The position numbers and the translations under genes are program-made. Under the pieces are notes generated by a model, which worked only from the letters and a program-made list of their open reading frames with translations, was not told the DNA's origin and did not search any database. Shown here piece after piece: positions 1 to 8,007 of a DNA stretch of 64,000 nt. Numbering within the stretch: the first letter of the stretch is position 1; every line of letters starts with the position of its first letter. The DNA comes from Pseudomonas muyukensis (GTDB lineage Bacteria > Pseudomonadota > Gammaproteobacteria > Pseudomonadales > Pseudomonadaceae): contig NZ_CP077073.1 of the NCBI RefSeq assembly GCF_019139535.1, positions 4,802,501 through 4,866,500 on the forward strand. The letters are read 5' to 3'.

Positions 1-1
1 C

Positions 2-481
2 GCGGTGCGCTACAACGACTTCGTCGTCTCGGACCTGATCAAGCGCTACTCGGCCACCACGCCCAACGGCTTTTTGCTGTACCTCTCCGACCACGGCGAG
101 GATGTCTACAGCTCTGGCAAGCACGATCGACTCGGGCGCAACGAGGCCGACCCGACCCGCCCGATGTACACCATTCCCTTCCTGCTGTGGACCTCGCCCA
201 GCTGGCAGGCGGCCCACCCCCGCGACCTGCAGGCCATGGCCAACCGCCCCTACAGCAGTGCGCACCTGATCCACACCCTGTCCGACCTGGCCGGCCTGAG
301 CTATGACCGTTTCGAACCCGCCAAGAGCCTGGTCAGCCCGCAGTTCAGCGCCCTCCCACGCTGGATCGGCGACCCCTACGCGAAGAACGGCCTGCACGCG
401 TTCGACAAGCTGCCCGGCGTCAACGATGACAAGGAACAGCGTACCGCCAGCAGCGATATCGCCAGCCCTCGGCAAAAGTGA
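2..481 (+). CDS. Phosphoethanolamine transferase, sulfatase fold (C-terminal part)
   Basis: The gene enters from the left edge, so only the last ~159 residues are present. The segment DHGEDVYSSGKH is the metal-binding DHGE signature of the alkaline-phosphatase/sulfatase superfamily, as in EptA/CptA-type enzymes that move phosphoethanolamine from phosphatidylethanolamine onto lipid A or core sugars at the periplasmic face. Further on, the PFLLWTS segment and the HTLSDLAGL segment match the family's C-terminal pattern. The N-terminal membrane helices and the nucleophile threonine would lie outside the window. A strong terminator follows. Subfamily (lipid A or core) cannot be decided from this fragment. 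Confidence 0.85.
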   Translation, partial: AVRYNDFVVSDLIKRYSATTPNGFLLYLSDHGEDVYSSGKHDRLGRNEADPTRPMYTIPFLLWTSPSWQAAHPRDLQAMANRPYSSAHLIHTLSDLAGLSYDRFEPAKSLVSPQFSALPRWIGDPYAKNGLHAFDKLPGVNDDKEQRTASSDIASPRQK

Positions 482-517
482 CCAAGGGCGCAAGCCCGCT
501 TCCCCGCGCACACCCTC

Positions 518-552
518 AAGCCGGTACCTGGCCATCCAGGTACCGGCTTTTT
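518..552 (+). terminator. Rho-independent terminator after the phosphoethanolamine transferase gene
   Basis: A perfect stem of about 14 bp (AAGCCGGTACCTGG pairing with CCAGGTACCGGCTT) has a short loop and runs into a T-rich stretch. It lies 37 bp past the stop codon. Confidence 0.9.
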
Positions 553-959
553 CGTATGGCACTGGATGATGAATTTTTTTCCAACCACCCAGACGAGTCG
601 CTTGTTCAAAAATACAAAGAGACGACATCTTCCGTCTAAGTGACAAATACAATCCCCTTTAAATTCGACGCTTTTAAATAAATGCCTTATCAAAAGGCAC
701 TTCTATCGACCAGAAGACCTGACAAAACGACGAAACCAAACATTCCAAAAAGGAATGATATGGCGATAATTGGTCGTTTGTTCCCCGCGCCTTTCGAGGT
801 CGATACTGACTTCCATCAATTCAATCGTGACCGCCATGGCCGTGGAGCCGCCATCGGCCAACGTGCGTCCGTGCAAAGGCTTTTCGCCGCAGTAACTGCA
901 AGTGGCCAGAACACAACAAGAACAACAACTCACTTGAATGCAGATCAAATAGGTTGCCC
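553..959. other. Intergenic region upstream of lysP-like gene
   Basis: About 400 bp without a convincing gene. It is clearly AT-richer at 560-780 than the flanking coding DNA. It holds a short palindrome, CATTCC-N4-GGAATG, around 740-756, which could be an operator. The open frame on the plus strand here has no plausible ribosome site and no family resemblance. The promoter of the downstream permease should be here, but I could not fix its boxes. Confidence 0.5.
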
Positions 960-2513
960 ATGACCCATTCGAACAACACAGCAAGTTTGACTGCCGCAAC
1001 CCCCTCATCAGGACAACTCAAGCGCACCCTGACCAGCCGTCACCTGAACATGATCGCCATTGGCGGCTCGATCGGTACCGGATTGTTCGTCTCCTCCGGC
1101 GCCACCATCGCCCAGTCCGGCCCTGGCGGCGCCCTGCTGTCGTTCGCGGTGATCGGCCTGATGGTGTACTTCCTGATGACCAGCCTCGGTGAACTGGCAG
1201 CGTGCATGCCGGTCAGCGGCTCGTTCTCCACCTACGCCTCACGCTACGTGGAAGAAAGCTTCGGCTTCGCCCTTGGCTGGAACTACTGGTACGCCTGGGC
1301 GGTGACCATTGCCGTGGACCTGGTGGCGGTGCAGATCATCATGACCTACTGGTTTCCCGACACCCCCGGGGTGATCTGGAGCGCGGCGTTCCTGGCCTTG
1401 CTGTTCGCCCTCAACGTCGCTTCGGTACGCTTCTTCGGCGAGGCCGAGTTCTGGTTCGCCTTGATCAAGGTGGTGACCATCATCGTCTTCATCATCGTCG
1501 GCGTGCTGATGCTGCTGGGTATTCTCGAAGGCGGCCAGGATGGCGGCGCCCAGCTCTGGCAGCTCGGCGACGCGCCCATCGCCGGCGGCCTGCCAGCACT
1601 GATCGGCGTGGCGATGATCGTCGGTTTTTCGTTCCAGGGCACCGAGTTCGTCGGTATCGCCGCCGGCGAGACGGAGAACCCCGGGCGCAATATTCCCAAG
1701 GCCGTGCGCCAGATCTTCTGGCGCATCCTGCTGTTCTACGTGTGCACCATCATCGTCATCGGCCTGCTGATTCCCTACACCGACCCACGCCTGCTCAAGG
1801 ACGGCCTGTCCGACATCACCATCAGCCCGTTCACCCTGATCTTCTCCAAGGCCGACATGCTCGCCGCCGCGGCGCTGATGAACGCGGTGATCCTCACCTC
1901 GGTGCTGTCGGCCGGCAACTCGGGCATGTATGCCTCCTCGCGCATGCTCTACAGCCTGGCCCTGGAGCGCAAGGCACCGGCGATCTTCGCCCGGGTCACC
2001 CGCAGCGGCACGCCGGTATGGGCGCTGCTGGCCACCGCGGCGGTCGCCGGCCTGTGCCTGCTGAGCTTCCTGTTCAGCCCCGGCAAGCTCTACCTGTGGT
2101 TGCTCAACACCTCGGGCATGCTCGGCTTCATCGCCTGGCTGGGCATCGCCGTCAGCCACTACCGCTTCCGCCGCGGCTACCTGTACCAGGGCCACGACCT
2201 GGCCCGGCTGCCCTACGTGTCGAAGTTCTTCCCGATCGGCCCGCTCTTCGCCTTTGGCCTGTGCCTGGTGGTGATGCTCGGGCAGAACTACCAGGCGTTC
2301 CTCGGCGGGCAGATCGACTGGATCGGCGCCCTCGCCACCTACATCGGCCTGGTGCTGTTCGTGGTGATGTGGTGGGGCCACAAGCTGCTCACCGGCTCGC
2401 GCACCGTGCGCTACAAGGAGATGGACTTCTCCAGCATCGAGACGCGCAAGGCCAGCGACCCAGCCGCTGCCGCCCATGCCCAGCCCAGCACGGCCAACCA
2501 GCTGCCGGCCTGA
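960..2513 (+). CDS. lysP: Amino acid permease, LysP-like (APC superfamily)
   Basis: A 517-residue inner-membrane transporter of the amino acid-polyamine-organocation superfamily, close in length and sequence to the lysine-specific permease LysP (proton symport). The N-terminal SIGTGLFVSSG segment is the substrate-binding unwound helix 1 signature; about twelve hydrophobic helices follow, and FQGTEFVGIAAGE is the conserved helix 6 stretch. I chose ATG 960; an in-frame TTG at 954 would add two residues. The next gene, a FAD amine oxidase, starts 49 bp later, which suggests uptake and oxidation of the same type of substrate. Lysine specificity is inferred from similarity only. Confidence 0.8.
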   Translation: MTHSNNTASLTAATPSSGQLKRTLTSRHLNMIAIGGSIGTGLFVSSGATIAQSGPGGALLSFAVIGLMVYFLMTSLGELAACMPVSGSFSTYASRYVEESFGFALGWNYWYAWAVTIAVDLVAVQIIMTYWFPDTPGVIWSAAFLALLFALNVASVRFFGEAEFWFALIKVVTIIVFIIVGVLMLLGILEGGQDGGAQLWQLGDAPIAGGLPALIGVAMIVGFSFQGTEFVGIAAGETENPGRNIPKAVRQIFWRILLFYVCTIIVIGLLIPYTDPRLLKDGLSDITISPFTLIFSKADMLAAAALMNAVILTSVLSAGNSGMYASSRMLYSLALERKAPAIFARVTRSGTPVWALLATAAVAGLCLLSFLFSPGKLYLWLLNTSGMLGFIAWLGIAVSHYRFRRGYLYQGHDLARLPYVSKFFPIGPLFAFGLCLVVMLGQNYQAFLGGQIDWIGALATYIGLVLFVVMWWGHKLLTGSRTVRYKEMDFSSIETRKASDPAAAAHAQPSTANQLPA

Positions 2514-2562
2514 GAACCACCGTCGCGGGCCGGCAACGGCCCGCCCCTGACTGCCCGGGATC

Positions 2563-3858
2563 ATGATGACCAGCGATTTCCTCGACTCCTACTATGAAGC
2601 GACCGTGCACCGCAGCACCTACCCCGCCCAGGCCGGGCGCACCACGACCCGTGTGTGCATCCTTGGCGGCGGCCTGGCCGGTCTGTCGACGGCCCTGGGC
2701 CTGACCGAGCGCGGCGTGACCGACGTCACCCTGCTCGAAGCCGAGCGCATTGGCCATGGCGCCTCGGGGCGCAATGGCGGCTTCGTGTTCGGCGGCTACA
2801 GCCTGGGCAACGCCGAACTGCTGGCGACCCTGGGCGCCAGCGAGGCCCGGCGGCTCTACCAGCTGACCCTCGACGCCGTCGAGCTGATCCGCCAGCGCAC
2901 CCGCCAATACGCCATCGATTGCGACCTGGTCGACCAGGGCGTGATCCTGGCGAACTGGTTCAACGACCCATCGCGCCTGGACAAGCCCCGCCAATTGATG
3001 AAAGAGGCCTATGGCGTGGACTGGGCCTATCTTTCCCCGGGCCAGTTGCAGGAACAGCTCAAGAGCGAGCGGTATTACGGCGGCCTGCTCGAACGCAATG
3101 CCTTCCACTTCCACCCGCTCAAGTATGTCTGTGGCGTGGCCCGCGCCGCCCGCGATGCCGGGGTGACCCTGTTCGAGCACTCGCCGGTGACCCAGATCGA
3201 GAAAAAGGCCGGTGGTGGCTACATCGTGCGCACCGCTCAGGGCGAGGTCCACGCCGAGGAAGTGGTGTTCTGCGGTGGCGGCTATGCCCGCGGCGTGCAT
3301 GCGCCGGTCGAGCGCGCGGTGCTGCCGATCGCCACCTATGTGGTGGCCACACCGCCGTTGGGCGAACGCCTGCAGGATGCCATCGCTTGCCAGGCGGCGA
3401 TCTACGACACGCGTTTCGCCTTCGATTACTACCGTCCGCTGCAGGACACCAGGATCCTCTGGGGCGGGCGCATTTCCATCCTCGACCGCGGGCCGCAGGC
3501 GATCGCCAAGTTGCTCAAGGCCGACCTGGTGAACGTCTACCCGCAGCTCGAGGACGTGCAACTGCAATACGCCTGGGGCGGGCTGATGAGCTACGGGCGG
3601 CACCAGATGGCCCAGATTGGCCAGGACGAACAGGGCATCTGGCACGCCGTCGGTTTTGGCGGCCACGGCATGGCCCCCACCACCGTGGCCGGCGAAGTGC
3701 TGGCCGACGCCATTGCCCGGCAGCTGCCGGTGCCCCAGGGGTTTGCCCGCTTCGGCCTCGAACGCACCTACGGGCTGGCCGGGATGCTCGCCGCGCAGGC
3801 CACCTACAGCGCCTACCAGGCCCGCGATGCGTTCGATGCACGAAGGCTCAATCGCTGA
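2563..3858 (+). CDS. FAD-dependent amine/amino acid oxidoreductase (DAO family, PuuB/OrdL-like)
   Basis: A 431-residue flavoprotein. The dinucleotide-binding motif GGGLAG lies at residues 35-40 with a typical beta-alpha-beta context, the GASGRNGGFVFGG segment follows as in gamma-glutamylputrescine oxidase, and a C-terminal GFGGHGMAPTT segment closes the FAD site. Family members oxidatively deaminate an amine, giving an aldehyde or keto acid plus hydrogen peroxide. ATG codons at 2563 and 2566 are both possible starts. It lies just after the LysP-like permease, with a small GC hairpin (2525-2544) between them, so lysine- or polyamine-derived substrates are plausible. The exact substrate is unknown. 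Confidence 0.8.
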   Translation: MMTSDFLDSYYEATVHRSTYPAQAGRTTTRVCILGGGLAGLSTALGLTERGVTDVTLLEAERIGHGASGRNGGFVFGGYSLGNAELLATLGASEARRLYQLTLDAVELIRQRTRQYAIDCDLVDQGVILANWFNDPSRLDKPRQLMKEAYGVDWAYLSPGQLQEQLKSERYYGGLLERNAFHFHPLKYVCGVARAARDAGVTLFEHSPVTQIEKKAGGGYIVRTAQGEVHAEEVVFCGGGYARGVHAPVERAVLPIATYVVATPPLGERLQDAIACQAAIYDTRFAFDYYRPLQDTRILWGGRISILDRGPQAIAKLLKADLVNVYPQLEDVQLQYAWGGLMSYGRHQMAQIGQDEQGIWHAVGFGGHGMAPTTVAGEVLADAIARQLPVPQGFARFGLERTYGLAGMLAAQATYSAYQARDAFDARRLNR

Positions 3859-3872
3859 GTGGTGTTGCCCGG

Positions 3873-3944
3873 GTTCGCCGGCAAGCCGGCTCCTACGCGG
3901 TGCACCAGGCCGGGCGATGCAAGCGCCGGCCTTGCCGGCGAACC
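3873..3944. repeat. REP doublet (inverted pair)
   Basis: A unit GTTCGCCGGCAAGCCGGC followed by TCCTAC is met ~35 bp later by its inverted partner, GCCGGCCTTGCCGGCGAACC. This is the common Pseudomonas repetitive extragenic palindrome. It lies between the oxidase gene and the PaaK-like gene and could form a transcript-end hairpin. Confidence 0.8.
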
Positions 3945-4084
3945 AGGCGCCGCGGACGCGAGCCGGCGGGCCGGTAACAGGAGCGCAACCGGCCAACGCC
4001 GGGCCGGGCAATGCGAGTAGCCATCCCCCCTACCGCGGCATAGCATGCAAGCCTGATGGTCGGCCTACCAAATGGACTTGGAAG

Positions 4085-5131
4085 ATGAATGCCAACACAC
4101 GCCTGGACGTCATTGCCTTTGAGCAACGCCCACTCAAGCAGCCTCACCGCGACACCCTGGAAACCTGCAGCCTCGAACAACTGCGCGACGTGCAACTGCG
4201 CCGCCTGCGCTGGTCGCTGAAACACGCCTGGCGCAACGTACCCTGGTACCGCCAGCAGTTCGAAGCCATGGGCCTGCACCCAGAGCAACTCGAGCACCTC
4301 ACGGACCTCGCCCGCTTCCCCTTCATCGGCAACGCCGAGCTGCACCACCACTACCCCTTCTCGTTGTTCGCCGTGCCCGCGCGGCAGGTGGTGCGCCTGC
4401 ACGCCTGCCAGGACGGCAGCGCCCGTTCGCCGGTGATTGGCTACACCCGCAACGACCAGGAAGTCTGGGCGGCGCTGGTCGCCCGCTCGCTGCGCGTGGC
4501 CGGCGCCCATGCCGGCGAGCGCCTGTACGCGCTCGGCAGCCATGACGGCGCCAGCGCCGGCCTGCAACTGGGCGCCGAACGCCTGCACTGCGCGCTGCTA
4601 CCCCTGGCCGCGCGCGGGGCCCAGGAGCAGGTCCGCCTGCTGTGCGACTTCCAGCCGCAACTGCTGGTGGCCAGCCCGGCACAACTGCTGGCCCTGGCCC
4701 CTGAGCTGGAGCGCCAGGGCGTCAGCCTGCCGGGCCTGTCGTTGCGCAGCGTGCTGCTCGGCCCACAGCCGTGCAGCCACAGCCTGCGCCAGGAGCTCGA
4801 GCAGCGCCTGGGGGTCCAGACCCTGGCCCTGTACGGCGTGCCGGCGCTGATGGACCCGGGCATCGGCATGCAATGCCCGCAAACCCGTGATGGCGTGACG
4901 CTCTGGGAAGACCACTTCTACCCCGAGGTCATCGACCCGCACAGCGGCACGCCACTGCCCGATGGCCAGTTCGGCGAGGTGGTGCTGACCACCCTCAGCC
5001 GCGAGGCTGTGCCGATGATCCGCTACCGCACCGGCGAGATCGGCCGCCTGCTGCCGGGCACCACCCACAGCATGCGCCGCCTGGAACGCCTCACCGGCCG
5101 CGACGCCGCGCCGCTGCGCCAGAGCGCCTGA
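4085..5131 (+). CDS. PaaK-like adenylate-forming protein lacking catalytic motifs and C-terminal domain
   Basis: The 348-residue product aligns by eye with phenylacetate-CoA ligase (PaaK): GYTRNDQEVWAALVARSLRVAG, WEDHFYPEVIDP and VPMIRYRTGE correspond to PaaK landmarks. PaaK itself is about 90 residues longer. The P-loop region SSGTTGKP is replaced by CQDGSARSP (residues 108-116), the YGLSE motif reads YGVPA (250-254), and the protein stops at LTGRD, so the small C-terminal domain with its hinge and catalytic lysine is absent. ATG 4085 is the natural start; sequence upstream in frame is REP-containing spacer. It ends 14 bp before a PaaE-like gene that is also shortened. Ligase activity is doubtful; a scaffold or binding role is possible. 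Some of this family comparison is from memory. Confidence 0.7.
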   Translation: MNANTRLDVIAFEQRPLKQPHRDTLETCSLEQLRDVQLRRLRWSLKHAWRNVPWYRQQFEAMGLHPEQLEHLTDLARFPFIGNAELHHHYPFSLFAVPARQVVRLHACQDGSARSPVIGYTRNDQEVWAALVARSLRVAGAHAGERLYALGSHDGASAGLQLGAERLHCALLPLAARGAQEQVRLLCDFQPQLLVASPAQLLALAPELERQGVSLPGLSLRSVLLGPQPCSHSLRQELEQRLGVQTLALYGVPALMDPGIGMQCPQTRDGVTLWEDHFYPEVIDPHSGTPLPDGQFGEVVLTTLSREAVPMIRYRTGEIGRLLPGTTHSMRRLERLTGRDAAPLRQSA

Positions 5132-5145
5132 ACAGGAGCCGCGCC

Positions 5146-5904
5146 ATGACCCTGATGCACCCGCTGCAAGTCGCCGATATCCGCCGCGAAAGCGCCGACA
5201 CCGTGTCGATTGCCTTTGCCGTGCCCACGCACCTGGCCGCCACCTACCGCTTCGAGCAGGGTCAGTACCTGCAGCTGCAAGCGCAGTTGCAGGGTGAGGC
5301 AGTACGGCGTTCGTACTCGATCTTCAGCGCCCCGGACGACGGTGAACTGCGGGTGGCGATTCGGCATGTGCCGCAGGGCCGTTTCTCCAGCTATGCCAAT
5401 ACCCAGTTGGCGGTGGGCGATACCCTGCTGGTGATGCCACCGGCGGGCGCATCCTCCCGCCCAGAACCACAAGCCCCGGCCCACCATTGCCTGGGCATGG
5501 CCTCGGGCAGCGGCATCACGGCGGTGCTGCCGATCATCAAGGCCACCCTGGAAAACGCCGCCAACAGCCGCTTCACCCTGGTCTACGGCAACCGCGACCG
5601 CGCCAGCCTGCTGTTCGGTGAGCGCCTGGCGGCGCTACAGGCCCTGTATGAGCAACGGCTGCAGGTCATCCTGCTGTTCAGCCGCGAAAGCAACGACAAC
5701 GGGCTGCCCTCCGGGCGCCTGGACCTGGCCATGTGCGACACGCTGTTTCGCGAGTGGATCGACGTCAGCCTGCTCGACGCGGCGTTTCTGTGTGGCCCGC
5801 AGGCCATGGTCGAGACAGTGGGTGGGGCGCTGAAGGATTACGGCCTGGCCGCCGAGCGCCTGCATTTCGAACGCCTGGCTGAGCCCAGGCTGCTGCCCTG
5901 CTAG
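5146..5904 (+). CDS. PaaE-like FAD/NAD(P) oxidoreductase without the 2Fe-2S domain
   Basis: The 252-residue protein matches the reductase half of PaaE, the electron-transfer subunit of phenylacetyl-CoA epoxidase. The FAD motif RRSYSIFS lies at residues 54-61, the NAD(P)-binding GSGIT at 121-125, and the C-terminal CGPQAM near 222. PaaE normally continues with a plant-type 2Fe-2S ferredoxin domain carrying four cysteines; here translation stops at ERLAEPRLLPC, where that domain would begin. It has its own ribosome site (AGGAGCC) and follows the PaaK-like gene by 14 bp, so the two are almost certainly co-transcribed. It may reduce a separate ferredoxin or a flavin substrate. The alternative name, CDP-deoxyhexulose reductase-like, reflects the same fold. 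Confidence 0.75.
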   Translation: MTLMHPLQVADIRRESADTVSIAFAVPTHLAATYRFEQGQYLQLQAQLQGEAVRRSYSIFSAPDDGELRVAIRHVPQGRFSSYANTQLAVGDTLLVMPPAGASSRPEPQAPAHHCLGMASGSGITAVLPIIKATLENAANSRFTLVYGNRDRASLLFGERLAALQALYEQRLQVILLFSRESNDNGLPSGRLDLAMCDTLFREWIDVSLLDAAFLCGPQAMVETVGGALKDYGLAAERLHFERLAEPRLLPC

Positions 5905-5913
5905 CACCCACGG

Positions 5914-5940
5914 GCCTTGCGCTGCCTGGCAGCGCAAGGC
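5914..5940. terminator. Perfect hairpin between convergent genes
   Basis: GCCTTGCGCTGC and GCAGCGCAAGGC form a perfect 12-bp stem with a 3-nt loop. It lies between the plus-strand PaaE-like gene and the minus-strand siderophore-interacting protein gene. There is no clear T tract on either side, so it may act as a bidirectional transcript end or stabiliser. Confidence 0.6.
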
Positions 5941-5950
5941 GAACGTGCGT

Positions 5951-6670
5951 TCAATCGCGGTCGCGATGGTCGGCGACGCCGCGCATCCAGTAGCCCTTGC
6001 CGCGCACCAGGCGACGCTGGATCGAACAGGTTTCGGTGAGGTAGTCACGCACCTCGTTGACCGCCTGCGCCTCGCTGGCAATCCAGAATTGGCCGATCCC
6101 GGAGGGAAGCTGCAAGCGCTTGATACCTTCGAGCAACAAGTTGCTGCCGGCCGGGTGCTCATCGCGCAAGTACCACTGGCAATTGACCGTGGCCAGCGAA
6201 TCCACCGCCTGCAGCTCACTCAGGCTCGCCGCCTCCAGCACCACCAGCGCCCGGTCGCGCGGCGACAGGCTCTCAAGGATGCTCATCACCGCCGGGGTGC
6301 CGGTCTCGTCGGCGGCCAACAGCATCCACTCGGCATCGTCCTGGGGCTGGAAGCCACCGCGCAGGGCCGAACAGCCAATCTGCTCGCCGACCCAGGCCCG
6401 CTCCACCCAACGCCCCGCAGGGCCATGGTCGTGACGCACGAAGTCGACCTCGACCCGGGCCGATTGCGGAAAATGCCGGCGGATGGTGTAGGCCCGGGTG
6501 ACCTGGCTGGCACCACTGGGCAGGAACAACTTCAGCCATTGCCCCGCCTGGCAGGGTGGCACCTCGGCGAACAGCTCGCCTTTCAAGGTGACACGTCGCA
6601 CCAACGGGGTGACATCGCGGATATCGGTGACCTCTAGGTTGTATTTCAGTTTCTTGCGAAATTCGAGCAT
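5951..6670 (-). CDS. Siderophore-interacting protein (ferric-siderophore reductase, ViuB/SIP family)
   Basis: A 239-residue FAD-binding reductase of the SIP family, which reduces Fe(III)-siderophores in the cytoplasm so that iron is released. The FAD-binding RAYTIR motif lies at residues 59-64, then FVRHDHGPAGRW, which is characteristic of the family, and a nucleotide-binding LLAADETGTPAV stretch. I chose ATG 6670 (MLEFRKK); the longer frame lacks conservation. A LysR-type regulator is transcribed away from it across ~215 bp. A possible 30-codon leader frame ends 13 bp upstream of its start. Confidence 0.85.
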   Translation of the reverse strand: MLEFRKKLKYNLEVTDIRDVTPLVRRVTLKGELFAEVPPCQAGQWLKLFLPSGASQVTRAYTIRRHFPQSARVEVDFVRHDHGPAGRWVERAWVGEQIGCSALRGGFQPQDDAEWMLLAADETGTPAVMSILESLSPRDRALVVLEAASLSELQAVDSLATVNCQWYLRDEHPAGSNLLLEGIKRLQLPSGIGQFWIASEAQAVNEVRDYLTETCSIQRRLVRGKGYWMRGVADHRDRD

Positions 6671-6683
6671 GAAGACTCCAGGT

Positions 6684-6776
6684 TTACTTGGCTTTCGCCT
6701 TGTCAACGGGCCAGCCCGGCAGCGCCAGCAGCCGGCAGATCGCCAGCCCTTGCTGGAGCGAATGAGAGGATTCCAT
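6684..6776 (-). CDS. Possible 30-residue leader ORF before the siderophore-interacting protein gene
   Basis: An ATG at 6776 preceded by AAGGA at a 7-nt spacing opens 30 codons (beginning MESSHSLQQG) and stops 13 bp before the reductase start. No family is recognised. It could be a translated leader peptide or chance; the good ribosome site and tight spacing are the only support. Confidence 0.3.
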   Translation of the reverse strand: MESSHSLQQGLAICRLLALPGWPVDKAKAK

Positions 6777-6837
6777 CACAACATCCTTGGCGGGTTGGGT
6801 TGCAACGGCATGTTAGGTAGCGCTGGAAATATTGAAA

Positions 6838-6867
6838 ATTGCAATAGCTAGAGAATAGGATTGCAAT
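6838..6867. promoter_or_regulatory. Twin ATTGCAAT palindromes, candidate LysR operator
   Basis: Two identical self-complementary octamers, ATTGCAAT, lie at 6838-6845 and 6860-6867, with centres 22 bp apart (about two helical turns). A further TTGCAA follows at 6871. They sit in the gap between the LysR gene and the divergent reductase gene, where LysR-type regulators normally bind. Direct evidence is only the repeat itself. Confidence 0.5.
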
Positions 6868-6886
6868 TTTTGCAAAGGACTGCGCA

Positions 6887-7783
6887 ATGAACCTACCGGA
6901 CCTCAACCTGCTGCTGACCTTCGACTCGATGCTGCGCGAAGGCAGTGTCACTGCCGCCGCCGAGCGCATGAACCTGAGCATCCCGGCCATGAGCCGGCGC
7001 CTGTCCAACCTGCGCGAAGCCATGGGCGACCCGCTGTTCGTGCTCGCCGGCCGGCGCCTGGTGCCTACACCGCTGGCGCTGGAACTGGCACCCCAGGTGC
7101 ACAACCTGCTCGAAGATGCACGTCAGGTGCTGGGCAGCAAGCAGCCACTCGACCTGGGCACGGTAAAGCGCGTATTCACCCTGCGCACCGAGGACGGCTT
7201 TACCGGCGCCTGGGCCCTGCGCCTGAGCCAGCGCATCGCGCAGCAAGCGCCCCAGGTGACCTTGCGATTCATGGCCCAGGGCAACGAGGATGTCGCGGCC
7301 TTGCGCGACGGGCTGATCGACCTCGACATCGGCATCGCCGGCCCACTGGGGCCCGAGGTCTACAAACAGCGCCTGTACATCGACACCTTCGTCGGCGTGG
7401 TCAACAAGCAGCACCCGCTGGCCCGCCAGGACAGGGTCAGCGCCGAAGACCTGGTGGCCTACCCGCACCTGTCGGTATCGCGCCGCGGCCGTACCCGCGG
7501 GCCGCTGGACCTGGAGCTGGAAAAGCTCGGCCTGCAACGCAAGGTGCCATTGGTGGTGCCGGGCTTCCAGGCCGCCATGCAGTTGGCCAGCTCTTCGCAG
7601 ATGATCGCGGTGATCCCCCGGCGCTTCGTCGAATGGTCGCTACCGCTGCTGGCGCTGCACATTTTCCCTCTGCCGGTGGAAACCCCCAGTGGCGAGTTTT
7701 GCCAGGCCTGGCACCCGCGGGTGAACAACGACCAGGTGCATCGTTGGCTACGCCAAGTGGTGCAGGAATGCTCGGGCAGCTGA
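6887..7783 (+). CDS. LysR-family transcriptional regulator
   Basis: A 298-residue LysR-type protein. The N-terminal winged helix-turn-helix includes DLNLLLTFDSMLREGSVTAAAERMN, where residues 15-45 form the recognition region, and the rest is a periplasmic-binding-protein-like effector domain. The sequence resembles the NodD/NahR-like branch (DLNLL start, SRRGRTRGPLD segment). It is transcribed away from the siderophore-interacting protein gene, with ATTGCAAT palindromes between them. The ligand is unknown. The start at ATG 6887 follows AAAGGA at 8-nt spacing. Confidence 0.85.
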   Translation: MNLPDLNLLLTFDSMLREGSVTAAAERMNLSIPAMSRRLSNLREAMGDPLFVLAGRRLVPTPLALELAPQVHNLLEDARQVLGSKQPLDLGTVKRVFTLRTEDGFTGAWALRLSQRIAQQAPQVTLRFMAQGNEDVAALRDGLIDLDIGIAGPLGPEVYKQRLYIDTFVGVVNKQHPLARQDRVSAEDLVAYPHLSVSRRGRTRGPLDLELEKLGLQRKVPLVVPGFQAAMQLASSSQMIAVIPRRFVEWSLPLLALHIFPLPVETPSGEFCQAWHPRVNNDQVHRWLRQVVQECSGS

Positions 7784-8007
7784 ATCGGTTCGCTGCGCCA
7801 TAAGCCAATACAAGCCTCTGAAGCTGCCGTTTGCACGGCGAATAAGCGCCCACGGCCCTGCCACGAGCAATCGTAGATTGCACGTTTTGAAATTTACAAA
7901 TTGACACCCTCGCCCCTAAGTTGTGGTTCGTGCAAGCCAGCGTTACCCCATTACAACGCGCGCCCCGGCACTCAAGGTGCGCGATCAAACGGACACGGAC
8001 CAGATTG

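Noticed and set aside
682..963. 93-codon plus-strand frame before the lysP-like gene
   Set aside because: No ribosome site, composition unlike the neighbours and no family resemblance; it overlaps the expected promoter region.
7784..8007. Direct repeat of the tRNA-Lys 3' end at the left border of the low-GC patch
   Set aside because: Searched by eye for GGATTCGAACC-like sequence; none found, so an integrase-type attachment site cannot be claimed.
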